Shown: positions 15,824 through 25,422, counted from the stretch's first letter. The stretch is DNA of 64,000 bases from Ardenticatenaceae bacterium (GCA_020634215.1 JACKCD010000030.1:1-64000), one strand, 5' to 3'. The notes: generated by a model not told the origin, from the sequence alone. Program-made: numbers and translations.

Positions 15824-18292
15824 TCAGTGACTATTAACCCACGCCGCAAAGTTGCAGCGGGGGAAATTGGGGTATACCACCAGCCGATCCAGATTTTGGC
15901 CTGGGGAATAAAGGTGAAGGTAGCCATCACCCACGCGCAGTAGCCATTGTTCGTCGGCCGACCAGTCGTAGCCAGGGAGCGTGAAGACAAAATCAGAAGT
16001 GAGACGGAATGGCTCGTCGGTGGTGAGGTCGTAAAAATCGAGTGTCCAGGTAGCATCGGCTTGGGCAAAGCTTTGGATGGTGAGAAAACGGCCGTTTGGT
16101 GAAAATTGCAGCGGGCGGGTGGGGGTAATCTTGTACGGCAGCGTTAGCAACAGACGGCTGGTTTGCAAGATGCGGTCATATGCGACGACAAATGCCCCTT
16201 CACGCTCTTCGTCGGCATACACCAGTGCCACCAAAATTTCCTCGGGATTATGGGGGTTGGCCGCCATATCCTGAATTTTGAGCGGGCGCAGCCGTGCCTC
16301 TGGCGGCAGTGCTGGCAATAGCCGGGCGGTTGTCAGCCACAGCCATATTTCCTGCGGCATCCGCATCACAAAAATGTTCTCGGTGCTGCTGCCGTCGCTG
16401 TTGGCGGCTTGGATGGCAAAGCCATAGGTTAGGTTGTTTAGCCAAAACGGAGCGTAGCCCTTGCTGATAAAAAATTCAGGTGCATCGGGGCTGCGTTTGA
16501 GAAAGAGATATTGGTCGTCTTTTTGTAACAGCACCTTTTGTCCGTCGGGCGACCAAACGGCGAGGTCGGTGTAGGTTTGCAGAGAGCAACTTGATCCCTG
16601 GCAGTTGCCTGTTTGCAGGTGGCTGTAGGAGTTGGTACGGTTGCTAAAGTCAAAGCCGTAGAGCACTAAGTCGCTGCCTAGCGGGTCTACACGGAAGAGG
16701 CCGTCGTGCAGTTCGGGCTGCTGCACCGGGATTTCGTGCCCGTCGCGCCAAACGATGCCCCACGATTGGCTACGCTGGGTTTGGCGTTCTTGCAGCAGTA
16801 CGCCGCTGTCATCAGGCAGGGGGGACATGAACAGAAAGCCCCGGTCGGTGAGTTCGGTGCGCCACTGGTCGGTGGTAGGGTCATAGCGGACGAGGTTGGC
16901 CGGCCGACCCACGCCATTGCTGCACATAAGCTGAATTTGCTGGTTGGGCACAAGCGATGCGTCAACGGCCGTTTCTACCTGTTTTTGCATAAATTCCAGC
17001 CAACCCTGTTCTCCTACGACACCGCCACCGCCGCGTCCGCCCCCCACCGGCACATATTTTTGCAGCCAGGTGCGGTATTCGCTGGCCGTTGCCAGCCGTT
17101 TGTGCGCTTCTGCCCAGGAAATATTGGGCTGCACCGTTTGCAAATAGTCGAGCAGAGCATAGCTTTGCTGCATTTCGTGATTGTCCAGCGGCCACAGGGT
17201 GTAGGGTTCGCTGGGCAGCGGTTGGGGCATGGACCAAAAACGACCCAGCCCGCCCAGCCCAGCCACCGGCTGGCGGAACATTTGCTGATAATGCTGCGGC
17301 TGGAGCGGCCAGGGGCGCAACCCTAAATCGGCCAACTGCCGGTCGAGCAGGGCGCGGTGAAGCAGAGGGGCTTGGTCGCAGCAGCGCCAACCGGCAAGCT
17401 GGGTGAATGCGCCGGCCATTAAGTAGCTGAGATACCCTTGCAGCAGCGCGTCGTAGGCGGCTTCATTGGTCGGTAGGCCAACAAGCGTAGGTGTGGGCAG
17501 CCGTAGTTCACTGCCGCTGCTGCTCAACAGCAGCACATCCAAAGCGGCGGGGCTAGTGTCGAAGCGAACAGCCATGTGGAGGGGCAGCGGACACGGGTAG
17601 TCGGGCTGGGTTTGGCAGAGGTCGGCTAACTGTTGGTCGAAGTCGGTTAGCAGCCGTTTGGCCCACGTTTCATCACGTTGGGGGTAGGTGAGGGTGAGAA
17701 AACGGCCGTTTTCCGTCTGCATCTCGCCCCAAAATTCCGGCGTGGGAGCGATCAGCAGCCAACGAATTTCACCCTGGCGATAAACGGCCGTTTGTTGCAG
17801 CGTTACTTGGGGGGCGGTGGGGTCGTTTACGATCTCTTGTTCCCAGCCGACAGCAAAGGGAACGGCCGTTACGACTTCTACCTCAGTTAGGTCAGGTGAG
17901 AGGGTGACATCAAGTACCTCACCACTGCCGCTGGCATAAAGACCCAGCGGCCAACGGTCAGTGAGCAGGTAGCGGCTGGTTAACGCTTGCTGTTGGTCTG
18001 CCCAGCGGTCGTCCCTGCCAGATAGAATGGTGACAAGCAGCTCACTGTCGCCGCTGGCGGCGGCTTGCTGCAAGATGGTGTGGCTGGAGATAACGTCTTG
18101 TTCAATGGCAGCAGCGACGGTAGCGGCGCGCTGCTGCAACTGCCAGTAGCCTACGCCAGCAGCAGTCAGCAGGAGGGTGATGAGGATGAGGAGATGCCTA
18201 GGGGGGAAAAACGGCCGTTTTTCCGGTGGAGGTGGGCCAGGAACATCCCAACCGATTTCTTCTTCTGTAACCCATTCAAACTGTTTACTCAT
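15824..18292 (-). CDS. Membrane-anchored propeller-type protein, paralogue B
   Basis: The 822-residue protein shares the architecture of its neighbours. The N-terminus is FEWVTEEEIGWDVPGP with a proline-rich stretch. One membrane segment (about residues 33-50) and the block ELLVTILSGRDDRWADQQ follow. A region with QTAVYRQGEIRWLLIAPTPE and FLTLTYPQRDE matches paralogues A and C. Propeller-like repeats come last (AVWSPDGQKVLLQ, FSPNGRFLTIQS, YDWSADEQWLLRV). Its ATG (18292-18290) overlaps the stop of the response-regulator/kinase gene in an ATGA arrangement, so synthesis of the two is probably coupled. Four in-gene copies of AACGGCCGTT are visible between 16080 and 17870 and another near 18210. 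Function unknown. Confidence 0.75.
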   Translation of the reverse strand: MSKQFEWVTEEEIGWDVPGPPPPEKRPFFPPRHLLILITLLLTAAGVGYWQLQQRAATVAAAIEQDVISSHTILQQAAASGDSELLVTILSGRDDRWADQQQALTSRYLLTDRWPLGLYASGSGEVLDVTLSPDLTEVEVVTAVPFAVGWEQEIVNDPTAPQVTLQQTAVYRQGEIRWLLIAPTPEFWGEMQTENGRFLTLTYPQRDETWAKRLLTDFDQQLADLCQTQPDYPCPLPLHMAVRFDTSPAALDVLLLSSSGSELRLPTPTLVGLPTNEAAYDALLQGYLSYLMAGAFTQLAGWRCCDQAPLLHRALLDRQLADLGLRPWPLQPQHYQQMFRQPVAGLGGLGRFWSMPQPLPSEPYTLWPLDNHEMQQSYALLDYLQTVQPNISWAEAHKRLATASEYRTWLQKYVPVGGGRGGGGVVGEQGWLEFMQKQVETAVDASLVPNQQIQLMCSNGVGRPANLVRYDPTTDQWRTELTDRGFLFMSPLPDDSGVLLQERQTQRSQSWGIVWRDGHEIPVQQPELHDGLFRVDPLGSDLVLYGFDFSNRTNSYSHLQTGNCQGSSCSLQTYTDLAVWSPDGQKVLLQKDDQYLFLKRSPDAPEFFISKGYAPFWLNNLTYGFAIQAANSDGSSTENIFVMRMPQEIWLWLTTARLLPALPPEARLRPLKIQDMAANPHNPEEILVALVYADEEREGAFVVAYDRILQTSRLLLTLPYKITPTRPLQFSPNGRFLTIQSFAQADATWTLDFYDLTTDEPFRLTSDFVFTLPGYDWSADEQWLLRVGDGYLHLYSPGQNLDRLVVYPNFPRCNFAAWVNSH

Positions 18293-19467
18293 GGTGCAAT
18301 CGGAATGCGCAGCATAAACGTGCTGCCCCGGTCTTGTTCGCTTTTCACCTCAATGCTGCCGTTAAGCAAGGCTGCCAAACTCGAAGCAAGATATAAGCCA
18401 ACGCCAAGACCCCGCCGCCCGCCTATGTTGCTTCCCCGGAAAAATAGCTCAAACATTTGTTCCTGATCGGCTGTTGGAACCCCAATACCGCGATCAGTCA
18501 CGTCAATTACCACCCAATCTTCTGCCTGATAGCAGCGCACGACCACAGAGGCTTCAGAATAATGCAGCGCATTGGCTGCTAACTGTAGGACAATGTGCTT
18601 TAGCATCATGACATCCGTAACCAATTCTAGCGGTCCGATGGCGGAGTCAAATTGAATTCTGGTTGCCTGGGGTAGCTTCATCAACAAATGCCGCTGCAAA
18701 TCGCTCCACAATGTTGCCCACTCATGCGCAGTGTGGCTTACTTCCAATTCCCTTGACTCGTTCAAATTGATGAGCGAGACATCGGCCAGCAGCTTGTCAA
18801 TGGCGAACACTGCTTCTTTGATGCGGACAAAGTTGCGCTGGCGTTTCTCATCGGTTAAACGCGGGTAGAAGTTTTCCAAGATAGAGGATGACTGGCTGAT
18901 GACCGAAAGGGGGGTGCGGAATTCATGGGAAACAACGCGCAGAATTTGTGACTTAAGCTGCCCTAACTCTCGTTCTTTGTGCAGCGCGTTCTCCAAATCC
19001 TGCGCCAACTGTTGCTCTCGCTGCAGCGATTCAGCCAGCTCTGCCGTGCGTGTTGTCACCATCCTTTCTAAATGATGGGTTAGGGTATGGATTTGCAGAT
19101 GCGTGTTGACCCGTGCTAGCACCTCCTCAAATTGGAACGGTTTGACAATATAATCCACTGCCCCCAAACTGAACGCTTCAATCTTGTAGTTGAGATCGGT
19201 CATAGCGGTCATAAAAATGACGGGGATGGATTGGGTGTTTGGCGATGCCTTGAGTTGTTGGCAGGTTTCTAAGCCGTCCATTTCCGGCATTTGCACATCT
19301 AGCAAAATGAGGTCTGGCTTGCCATGATAGGCACGTTCCAGGGCACTGCTGCCGCTGCGAGCCGTGAGGGCGCGAAACCCATGTGAGTGCAAAAAGTCTA
19401 CCATGACCCGAAGGTTGGTTGGGTTGTCGTCTACAACGAGGATGGTATGAGTGTGTTCGGTTTCCAT
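18289..19467 (-). CDS. Response regulator / histidine kinase hybrid (REC - coiled coil - HisKA - HATPase)
   Basis: The 392-residue protein has an N-terminal receiver domain (ILVVDDNPTN, phosphoacceptor D57 in LILLDVQMPEMDG, K109 in VKPF). A coiled coil spans about residues 130-175, followed by a HisKA box SHEFRTPLS with H181. The ATPase domain shows NALHYSE, DRGIGVP and GLGVGLYLASSL. The start at 19467 gives METEHTHTILVVDD; the frame is open further upstream but there overlaps paralogue A in another frame. It has no membrane segment, so it is cytosolic and presumably receives phosphate or a partner signal. It sits between two propeller paralogues and overlaps paralogue B by four bases, making those membrane proteins its likely partners. 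Confidence 0.92.
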   Translation of the reverse strand: METEHTHTILVVDDNPTNLRVMVDFLHSHGFRALTARSGSSALERAYHGKPDLILLDVQMPEMDGLETCQQLKASPNTQSIPVIFMTAMTDLNYKIEAFSLGAVDYIVKPFQFEEVLARVNTHLQIHTLTHHLERMVTTRTAELAESLQREQQLAQDLENALHKERELGQLKSQILRVVSHEFRTPLSVISQSSSILENFYPRLTDEKRQRNFVRIKEAVFAIDKLLADVSLINLNESRELEVSHTAHEWATLWSDLQRHLLMKLPQATRIQFDSAIGPLELVTDVMMLKHIVLQLAANALHYSEASVVVRCYQAEDWVVIDVTDRGIGVPTADQEQMFELFFRGSNIGGRRGLGVGLYLASSLAALLNGSIEVKSEQDRGSTFMLRIPIAP

Positions 19468-19585
19468 TACAAAGCTGACCTTTTCCCAATTGGGTCTGGC
19501 ATCCCTGACCCATTTGTATTCCACTGGGAAAGGATATGAAATTCTGCTGGAAGTGGCAAGCGTTCGGGCAAACTGTTGGATTTTG

Positions 19586-22036
19586 TTAAGGTAGATAGCG
19601 ACAGCCCAGGGTAGGGGGAATGATGAGGGTTTGTTGGGCTGTGTCGGGGTCGGTGAGCAAGGTGTGGGTGTCGAATTCGCGCAGCAGCCAACGGCCGTTT
19701 TCCACCCAATGCACCCTTTCCGCCCCCAACATCGTCGCTTCGCCGGTCTCAATATCCACCAGCCATACCCGGTCGGCCGCTCCTTGCCGCCAGCGCACGG
19801 TCAGAAAACGGCCGTTTTCCGCCACCTCATACACCAGGGGTCGCGTGGCCTGGTACAATCGCCTTAGCTCCTTGTTCGCTACCTGAAGCTGGAAGAGATA
19901 CGTCCGCCCATCACCGGCCAGCGTTTCGCGCAGCTCCAGCAAAATGCGATTAGGGTCGTGGGGAAACGGTTGGGCGGCCACCAAAAAGAGGGAGTCGGGT
20001 GGAGTGGGCAGCAGTGCCGCCACCTCGGCCGCTGTAACCACCAGATCATCTACTCCTGTGTCTACATTGACCACGGCAAACTCAAGCTGCCTTTCCGCCG
20101 TAACGCGCACGGTACCATACCGCTGGTTATCGAGCCAAAACGGTTCGGAGCCGGTGCTGATTGTCTGCACGGGTTCGCCGTCGGTATCACCCAGCCATAA
20201 CGGCCGTTGCCAGTCCCGCAGCACCACGTCAACCCCGGGGGCAAACCGAGGTTCGGCCCCCGCCAGCAGCGTGCGCGTGCCATCGGGCGACCAGGTGAAC
20301 CAAAACGGCCGTTCTTGCAGTTCACACTGCTCCCCGTCACACTGCTGTAAATCCAGCACAAAATGGCGCGTGATCAGCCGCGAATTTTTGCGCGTGGCAA
20401 TCACCATATAGCGCCCCGTTGGGTCTTGCTCCCCGGTAAAATAGTAGCCAGGATAATCGGTCAAAACCTCCACCGAGAACGTCCGCAGCATAAACGTTTC
20501 GCCGTTGCGCCCAATGAGCAAATTGCCCGTGACCTCGTTGCGACCATTTTGCCACTGTTCAATCAAAAACCCTGACCCGTCTGGCAGCCATGACAGCCGG
20601 TTTTCGGTAAAAAAGTAGCCATTGTTAGGACTGGACAGCCGGTAAATTTCTTGCCACTGCTGCTCTGCCAGGTCTAAAACCTGTACGACGGTGTCGGTTT
20701 GGATGTTGCACTGGTAAGGCAATTGCCTCGGTAGTGATTGCGCCACCTGCGCGGAGGCTGAATGTTGATAGATAAACTGGAGCCACTCGTCGCGCCAAAC
20801 CGTGGTCAACTGGTTGCTGTTGATAAGCTGCGCCAGGCTGCTGCTGTCGTCCTGTTGGCTGATGGCTTGCTGCCATGTTACCAGGTCGCCATTGTCCACA
20901 ACTTGGGTTAGCAAAAATTCGATGGCGGCGTAGACAATGCGCCAATCGCTGGGAAAAATGCGGCCGCTTTGCCAGGCGGTCGCTACCCGATCCACGCTGT
21001 GGGGATAAAGCAGCAGTTGGTCATATTCGGCGGCGGTGAGCGGCCACGGCTGTACCCCAAGCTGGCTGAGCTGGCGGTCAACGAGGGCGGTAAAGAAATG
21101 TTGTTTGAAGCAGCAGGTGTAGTCGAGAAGTTGGGCAATAACGGCCGTTAATACCTGACCCCCATACCCCTGCCGCAGTAACTCATACCCCGCGTCGTCC
21201 AGCGGCATCCCCACCAGCGTCGGTGTGGGTAGTTCCAGCGCCGGAGCCATCAGCAAAATCGGCCGTCGGCTGTTGCTGCGCTGCAGCAGGTCGGCACTGG
21301 TGCTCAAGGTAACGGTCAAGGCCAAATCGTTGGGGCAATCATCGCCATTGCCAATGAGGCGGCATGCCTGCACCACTTCGGCCTCCCAATCGGCCAGCAG
21401 CCGTTCCGCCACCGCCTGATCCCGCTGCGGAAAGGTTAGGGTAATGGTTTCGCCGCCAATGGTTTGCCATGCGCCCCAAAATTCGGCATCGGGCTGAGCC
21501 AACAGCCAGCGGTTTTCGCTTCCCTGGTGATAAACGGCCGTTTGCGCCAGCACCCCCCGTTCACCTCCCAGCCCTACATACGACTCCGCAAACTGCACTT
21601 CCGCCTGCTGCAAATCGGGTGAGAGGGTGACGGTGGGGGGTGTGGTTGGCTGGTCGCTGGGCTGGTGGAAAAAGCGAAACGCGGGTCGCGCTAGCCATCC
21701 CCCTTCTTGCATCAGCCCAATTTGTGTTTCTGCCCACCCCATGTCCCGCCCTGAAACCATGCCGCGAAACAGTTCTTCATCCCCAGCGGCCGCCACTTGC
21801 AGCAGCAGCGAATGGGTTGCCAGCAAATTGTCCTCTGCGGCTTGGGAAACGGCCGTTACCCGCTGCCGCACCTGCCAATAGCCAAACCCACCCAGCAGCA
21901 GTAAACCGGTGGCAGCCAAGATGAGCCAGCGGCGCAGGCGTGGCGATAGCCCTTGTGGCGCAGATGATACGGCACTGTTAGCAACATGCCATACCGCTTC
22001 GGCCTCTTCCTCGGTTTGCCAATCAAACTTGGACAT
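19586..22036 (-). CDS. Membrane-anchored propeller-type protein, paralogue A
   Basis: First gene of the minus-strand unit, 816 residues. It opens with KFDWQTEEEAEAVW, then a membrane segment (about residues 37-53) and the shared block ELFRGMVSGRDMGWAETQ. The QTAVYHQGSENRWLLAQPD / ITLTFPQRDQ region aligns with paralogues B and C. Propeller-like motifs come last (FTWSPDGTRTLLAG, GRFLTVRWRQG, RVHWVENGRWLLREF). The divergence among the three copies is large, so the triplication is old. The gene holds at least seven exact copies of the iterated palindrome. The function is not recognised; surface sensing or ligand binding is an inference from architecture and the adjacent kinase. Confidence 0.75.
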   Translation of the reverse strand: MSKFDWQTEEEAEAVWHVANSAVSSAPQGLSPRLRRWLILAATGLLLLGGFGYWQVRQRVTAVSQAAEDNLLATHSLLLQVAAAGDEELFRGMVSGRDMGWAETQIGLMQEGGWLARPAFRFFHQPSDQPTTPPTVTLSPDLQQAEVQFAESYVGLGGERGVLAQTAVYHQGSENRWLLAQPDAEFWGAWQTIGGETITLTFPQRDQAVAERLLADWEAEVVQACRLIGNGDDCPNDLALTVTLSTSADLLQRSNSRRPILLMAPALELPTPTLVGMPLDDAGYELLRQGYGGQVLTAVIAQLLDYTCCFKQHFFTALVDRQLSQLGVQPWPLTAAEYDQLLLYPHSVDRVATAWQSGRIFPSDWRIVYAAIEFLLTQVVDNGDLVTWQQAISQQDDSSSLAQLINSNQLTTVWRDEWLQFIYQHSASAQVAQSLPRQLPYQCNIQTDTVVQVLDLAEQQWQEIYRLSSPNNGYFFTENRLSWLPDGSGFLIEQWQNGRNEVTGNLLIGRNGETFMLRTFSVEVLTDYPGYYFTGEQDPTGRYMVIATRKNSRLITRHFVLDLQQCDGEQCELQERPFWFTWSPDGTRTLLAGAEPRFAPGVDVVLRDWQRPLWLGDTDGEPVQTISTGSEPFWLDNQRYGTVRVTAERQLEFAVVNVDTGVDDLVVTAAEVAALLPTPPDSLFLVAAQPFPHDPNRILLELRETLAGDGRTYLFQLQVANKELRRLYQATRPLVYEVAENGRFLTVRWRQGAADRVWLVDIETGEATMLGAERVHWVENGRWLLREFDTHTLLTDPDTAQQTLIIPPTLGCRYLP

Positions 22037-22621
22037 ATACCACAGTTTAGTCCACTTTAGGCCAAATGCACGCTTTTGCGCCGGCCGACAACCAACAATT
22101 TAGTTATGATGCTAAAAAAAGGCCAAATTAGTGGCAACTGGTCACGATTTGGTCACGATGCAGGTGTATGATGCTGGTAATTGGAAGCGCAAAGAGATTT
22201 TACGACAGGAGACATCACACAGCACCGCCGCACCAGCAACCAGCCACTATTTACGGAGAGAATAACAACCTATGGAATTAACGCACTTGCCCCTGCCGGG
22301 CAGTGAGTAGCCGATTATTTCCCACGCCCATTTCCTCCACCCCACCAACATCGAAACCCACATTTCAGCCACAATTCACCTCCGCCACCACCCAGATACA
22401 CCTGCTCTGCCAACCAATGCCATTTTGCTCGGTCGGCACGCCCCATTTTCCCGTGCCTAGCCGTCCTCGGCTGGAATGCTTGTACCGGGATGGGGCAGCC
22501 TATATGGAAAAATCTGCTAGCCGCCTTGAGCCAACTGCTTCAAGGATGGGCAGCAAATGGGAAAAGTAATTGATGTATCGAACGAGGTCATCAATTAACC
22601 TGCCAAAAAAGGAGATTCAAA
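22037..22621. other. Divergent intergenic region upstream of the 22.6-35.5 kb cluster
   Basis: No solid gene in these 585 bases. A 10-base direct repeat TGGTCACGAT occurs at 22139-22148 and 22150-22159 (period 11, one helical turn). A frame starting at ATG 22272 encodes MELTHLPLPGSE and then reads on with coding-like composition to 22569, but it contains two TAG codons in the first 200 bases, then TAG and TGA further on. The open frame 22303-22569 in another phase has no recognisable protein character. The cluster promoter must lie here, but I cannot assign it with confidence. Confidence 0.5.
22139..22159. promoter_or_regulatory. Tandem TGGTCACGAT direct repeat, operator-like
   Basis: Two identical 10-mers with 11-base periodicity in the region between the divergent propeller operon and the TULIP-like cluster. 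Same-face spacing suits cooperative binding of a regulator. No biochemical or motif match is known to me. Confidence 0.35.
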
Positions 22622-23878
22622 ATGAGTGCATTTGATGTAGCAATTGGTCTAAATGAAGACGGGATGAACAGCTTAAGCCAGCAGGTTTACCAGCGCATTT
22701 ATCCCAATGTGTTTAGGGGAACCACGTCGGCCGGCGGCAACACCGTTAGCTACGACATCAAAACCCCGCCCAAATTCAACCTGCTGACAACCAGCGAAGC
22801 CCAGGATGCCTTGAAGCAATATTTGGCGCAGCACACCGGCAACCTGACCCCCGACGAGCAACAGTTTGTCAACGACATGAGCCAGCAGGTGCCTACCTTC
22901 ATCCTTGACTTTGGCGAAATTGATGCCACCCTGGATTCTGGTGGCGGCAACACTACCGACATCCCCTTTACGGCCACCGCCTACTGCCATGCTTTGGTCA
23001 ACAACAGCACCCTCACCCTAACCCCTTTCCACATTGATGCCAAGGCCACCAGCGGCGGTGGTGCCGCAAATTTGCTGCTCAACATCATGATCCACCAGTT
23101 GATGAGCGTGTCGCAGCAGCTTGTGCAAAGCATTACCATCCCGCCCATCACCATTTCCGGCGTGGCGTTGGAGCCGCCGATTGTGGGCATTGAGGGCAAC
23201 CAGATTGTGGTTGTCACCAATGTCCAGGGCAAGGGTTCTCCAGCGTTTCCCAGCGGCCAAAGCTGGCCTAACGACCCGTTTTTCTCGCTGTTGAGCCAGG
23301 ATTTGCTACAGGCGGCGGCAGCGGCCAACCCGCAAGCACCGATGACGGGCGGAGATTCCAGCGTCAAGGGAGCTGGGCCGTTCAAATTTGGAGCGGAATA
23401 TGGCTACAACTTTACGATGGTCAACCCCAGAGTGGCGATTAACGGTACGGGGCTGGATATTGCTTTTGATTTGTCGGGCAGTATTTCGGCTGGGGTGTAT
23501 ATATTTGGGCATATTGGGCTGTGTTATGGCGGCAGTGCCACCCCCACGCCCACAGCGCATTGCAGCCTCTCGGTGCAGGGGAATTCGCTCGAAATTGTGG
23601 CGAACAGTATTTCAACGTTCACCATTTTTGTCACCCCCTGTGGCGATGTGCCCTCGCAGGTTCTGAGCTGGATGACCGAGTTTATTGTGGCCGGGATTGT
23701 TGCCAGCCTGACGCCTGCCGTCAGTGCCTTCTTGCACGACATCCACATCTCATCCCTGCAAATCCCTGCCTACACGCTCCCCATTGACGGCCAAAACCTG
23801 ACCATGAACCCCGTTAATCTAAGTGTGATTGGGGTGCCGGGTTATATTGGTTTGGTAGGCGGATTGCAGTTGAGTTAG
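22622..23878 (+). CDS. Unrecognised beta-rich protein, TULIP/P47-like, first gene of the cluster
   Basis: 418 residues without signal peptide or membrane anchor, preceded by a strong AAAAGGAGA ribosome site. It starts with an amphipathic helix (GLNEDGMNSLSQQVYQRIYP) and then beta-rich segments such as PPKFNLL, TFILDFGEIDATLD and ISGVALEPPIVGI. INGTGLDIAFDLSGSISAGV follows near residue 282. The C-terminal part reads LPIDGQNLTMNPVNLSVIGV and ends VPGYIGLVGGLQLS. The helix-plus-long-strand pattern and the ending recall TULIP-superfamily lipid-binding proteins (BPI, P47/OrfX). That is inference from pattern, not a firm match. It heads nine co-directional genes with short spacers. Five cysteines are present, mostly in the central third. 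Confidence 0.6.
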   Translation: MSAFDVAIGLNEDGMNSLSQQVYQRIYPNVFRGTTSAGGNTVSYDIKTPPKFNLLTTSEAQDALKQYLAQHTGNLTPDEQQFVNDMSQQVPTFILDFGEIDATLDSGGGNTTDIPFTATAYCHALVNNSTLTLTPFHIDAKATSGGGAANLLLNIMIHQLMSVSQQLVQSITIPPITISGVALEPPIVGIEGNQIVVVTNVQGKGSPAFPSGQSWPNDPFFSLLSQDLLQAAAAANPQAPMTGGDSSVKGAGPFKFGAEYGYNFTMVNPRVAINGTGLDIAFDLSGSISAGVYIFGHIGLCYGGSATPTPTAHCSLSVQGNSLEIVANSISTFTIFVTPCGDVPSQVLSWMTEFIVAGIVASLTPAVSAFLHDIHISSLQIPAYTLPIDGQNLTMNPVNLSVIGVPGYIGLVGGLQLS

Positions 23879-23887
23879 TGGGAAATA

Positions 23888-23928
23888 GTGGTTGGTGGCT
23901 AGTGGTTTGTACTAACCACCAACCACCA
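23888..23928. repeat. Reiterated-word hairpin (GGTTGGTGG / CCACCAACC)
   Basis: TGGTTGGTGG (23889-23898) pairs with CCACCAACCA (23916-23925). The element fills the spacer between the first two cluster genes and stops shortly before the ribosome site ACCGGAG of the next one. Confidence 0.75.
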
Positions 23929-23946
23929 TTTCTACCGGAGTTAAAC

Positions 23947-25422
23947 ATGAGTACAAAATGTCCTTTCGATAATATCAATGATTGTCTGGTTTGGTGGGCG
24001 TGGGAAGCGTTGTGGGACAAAACCAAACCGTATTATTTGCCCAACACCATTTTGAATGGGTTGACGCAAAGCGGAAAAGTAGTCGTGGACAAAATGGGCG
24101 ACCTGGTTATTGCCGATACGGGTCAGGTGCCTTTTTCCTATGATGGCAAAAACATTACGGCCGAGTTTACGGACAACATCATCAAGGGGTTTGACAGCAT
24201 TGCTGACGACGGTTTCACCTATGATTACAAATCTACCAATTTTTCGGCGGTAGTGGGCTTCACAAACTTGAGCGTGACGGGGAATTATTCGGCGCAGCTT
24301 GCCAGCGGGGTGAAAGGGTGTGCGCTGAATACGGTCAAGGCGGTGACAGGTGGGTCGTTTAGCAGCGCGGCTGTGGGTGATGATGGCGGTGATTCTGACA
24401 TAGACATGGCCGATGATTACCGCGACGAGATGCTGGATCATCCGTTGGGGCGGACGTTTGTCACGTCGTATTATCAAAATAACGAGGCGTTTAGCACGCT
24501 GTTTCAAAATGCTCAGGTGCAAAAGTCGTGGAATGAGCAGCAAACCGGGGGGCAAAATTCGCAGTACTATATGGATTATATTTCCACGGCACTACAGCCG
24601 GAGAACCGGGACACGATGCCGGTGACGACGGCACCCAACGGCAGCGCGGGCGAAGGCCAGCCCTCTTATTTTGACCTGCACGGGCTGTACATGTCGATCT
24701 TCCTGAGTAGTTTAAGTGGTCGGTATGGGGATCATTTTAACGGGCAGGGAGATTTGGAGACGGCGCAGCAATATTGGAAGAGTGCCAGTGATACACTGGC
24801 GTTTCGGGCGGCTTCGGAGACATACACGGGGAAGGGAACGGCCGTTCATACCGGCAGCACCGTCCTGAGCAATGTGCAAAGTGCCAATGACGACGCCATC
24901 AACCAGGCGCAAGCCCAGCTTACCCAGCCCGCCAGCAGCTTTACCGGCAACCCCAGTACGGCCACCACCTTTGCTGCCTTCAATAGCTATGAGCCAGACG
25001 TGTATGCTCAGGTACGTGAGGCGGCGATGGCCGCTGCCGCAGAGGTGGATATTGTTGCCGCTCTGGAGCGCAGCCCCTTTGAGGCGATGGGTGCCGATGA
25101 TTTTAGCATCCACGGTGGCTATACCATCACGATTCCCGCCAACTTTTCCGTCACAATGAGCGGCACGCTGGTGTTTGGCAACACGGTGACGGCCAACATC
25201 ACCTCGGTGACGGCGCAAAACCCGCAAATTACGCTGACGCTGGAGCCAAAAGATGGTTTTATTTTTAACGCCATGGAAAAGAACAAAGAGGGCGCTATTG
25301 CTTCGCTGCTGTCGGCGCAAATTGTGCAGAAGCTGAACAGTGACCAGGTTCGCAGCTATTTGACGGATCGGATGAATGAGGCACTGGCGCAGAAGTTTGG
25401 CTCGGTACAACCTGGACAGTAA
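23947..25422 (+). CDS. Unrecognised cluster protein with YYQxNE / YYMD motif, TULIP-like flanks
   Basis: 491 residues. ATG 23947 is chosen because ACCGGAG precedes it; the frame is open further upstream but crosses a hairpin. Residues 1-140 resemble the N-terminal TULIP-like proteins downstream (YYLPNTIL, VGFTNLSVTGNYSAQL). The middle, from about residue 175, carries SYYQNNEAFSTLFQNAQVQK and YYMDYISTALQPEN. The same motifs recur in the 435-residue protein at 29132. The C-terminal region GGYTITIPANFSVTMSGTLV and the last helix IVQKLNSDQVRSYLTDRMNE match endings of other cluster members. No catalytic motif is recognised. The histidine (DLHGLYMS) and acidic residues conserved between the two paralogues could form a metal site, but that is speculative. 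Confidence 0.6.
   Translation: MSTKCPFDNINDCLVWWAWEALWDKTKPYYLPNTILNGLTQSGKVVVDKMGDLVIADTGQVPFSYDGKNITAEFTDNIIKGFDSIADDGFTYDYKSTNFSAVVGFTNLSVTGNYSAQLASGVKGCALNTVKAVTGGSFSSAAVGDDGGDSDIDMADDYRDEMLDHPLGRTFVTSYYQNNEAFSTLFQNAQVQKSWNEQQTGGQNSQYYMDYISTALQPENRDTMPVTTAPNGSAGEGQPSYFDLHGLYMSIFLSSLSGRYGDHFNGQGDLETAQQYWKSASDTLAFRAASETYTGKGTAVHTGSTVLSNVQSANDDAINQAQAQLTQPASSFTGNPSTATTFAAFNSYEPDVYAQVREAAMAAAAEVDIVAALERSPFEAMGADDFSIHGGYTITIPANFSVTMSGTLVFGNTVTANITSVTAQNPQITLTLEPKDGFIFNAMEKNKEGAIASLLSAQIVQKLNSDQVRSYLTDRMNEALAQKFGSVQPGQ

Noticed and set aside
19468..19752. Longer N-terminus for the response-regulator/kinase protein
   Set aside because: The extra residues overlap the coding end of paralogue A and are low-complexity; the receiver domain begins normally at the ATG at 19467.
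22037..22271. A riboswitch or attenuator upstream of the TULIP-like cluster
   Set aside because: No conserved riboswitch core and no convincing terminator/antiterminator pair could be folded by eye; only the TGGTCACGAT direct repeat stands out.
22303..22569. 88-codon open frame before the TULIP-like cluster
   Set aside because: Proline/serine-rich, no ribosome site and no family resemblance; it lies in a different phase from the more coding-like frame starting at 22272.
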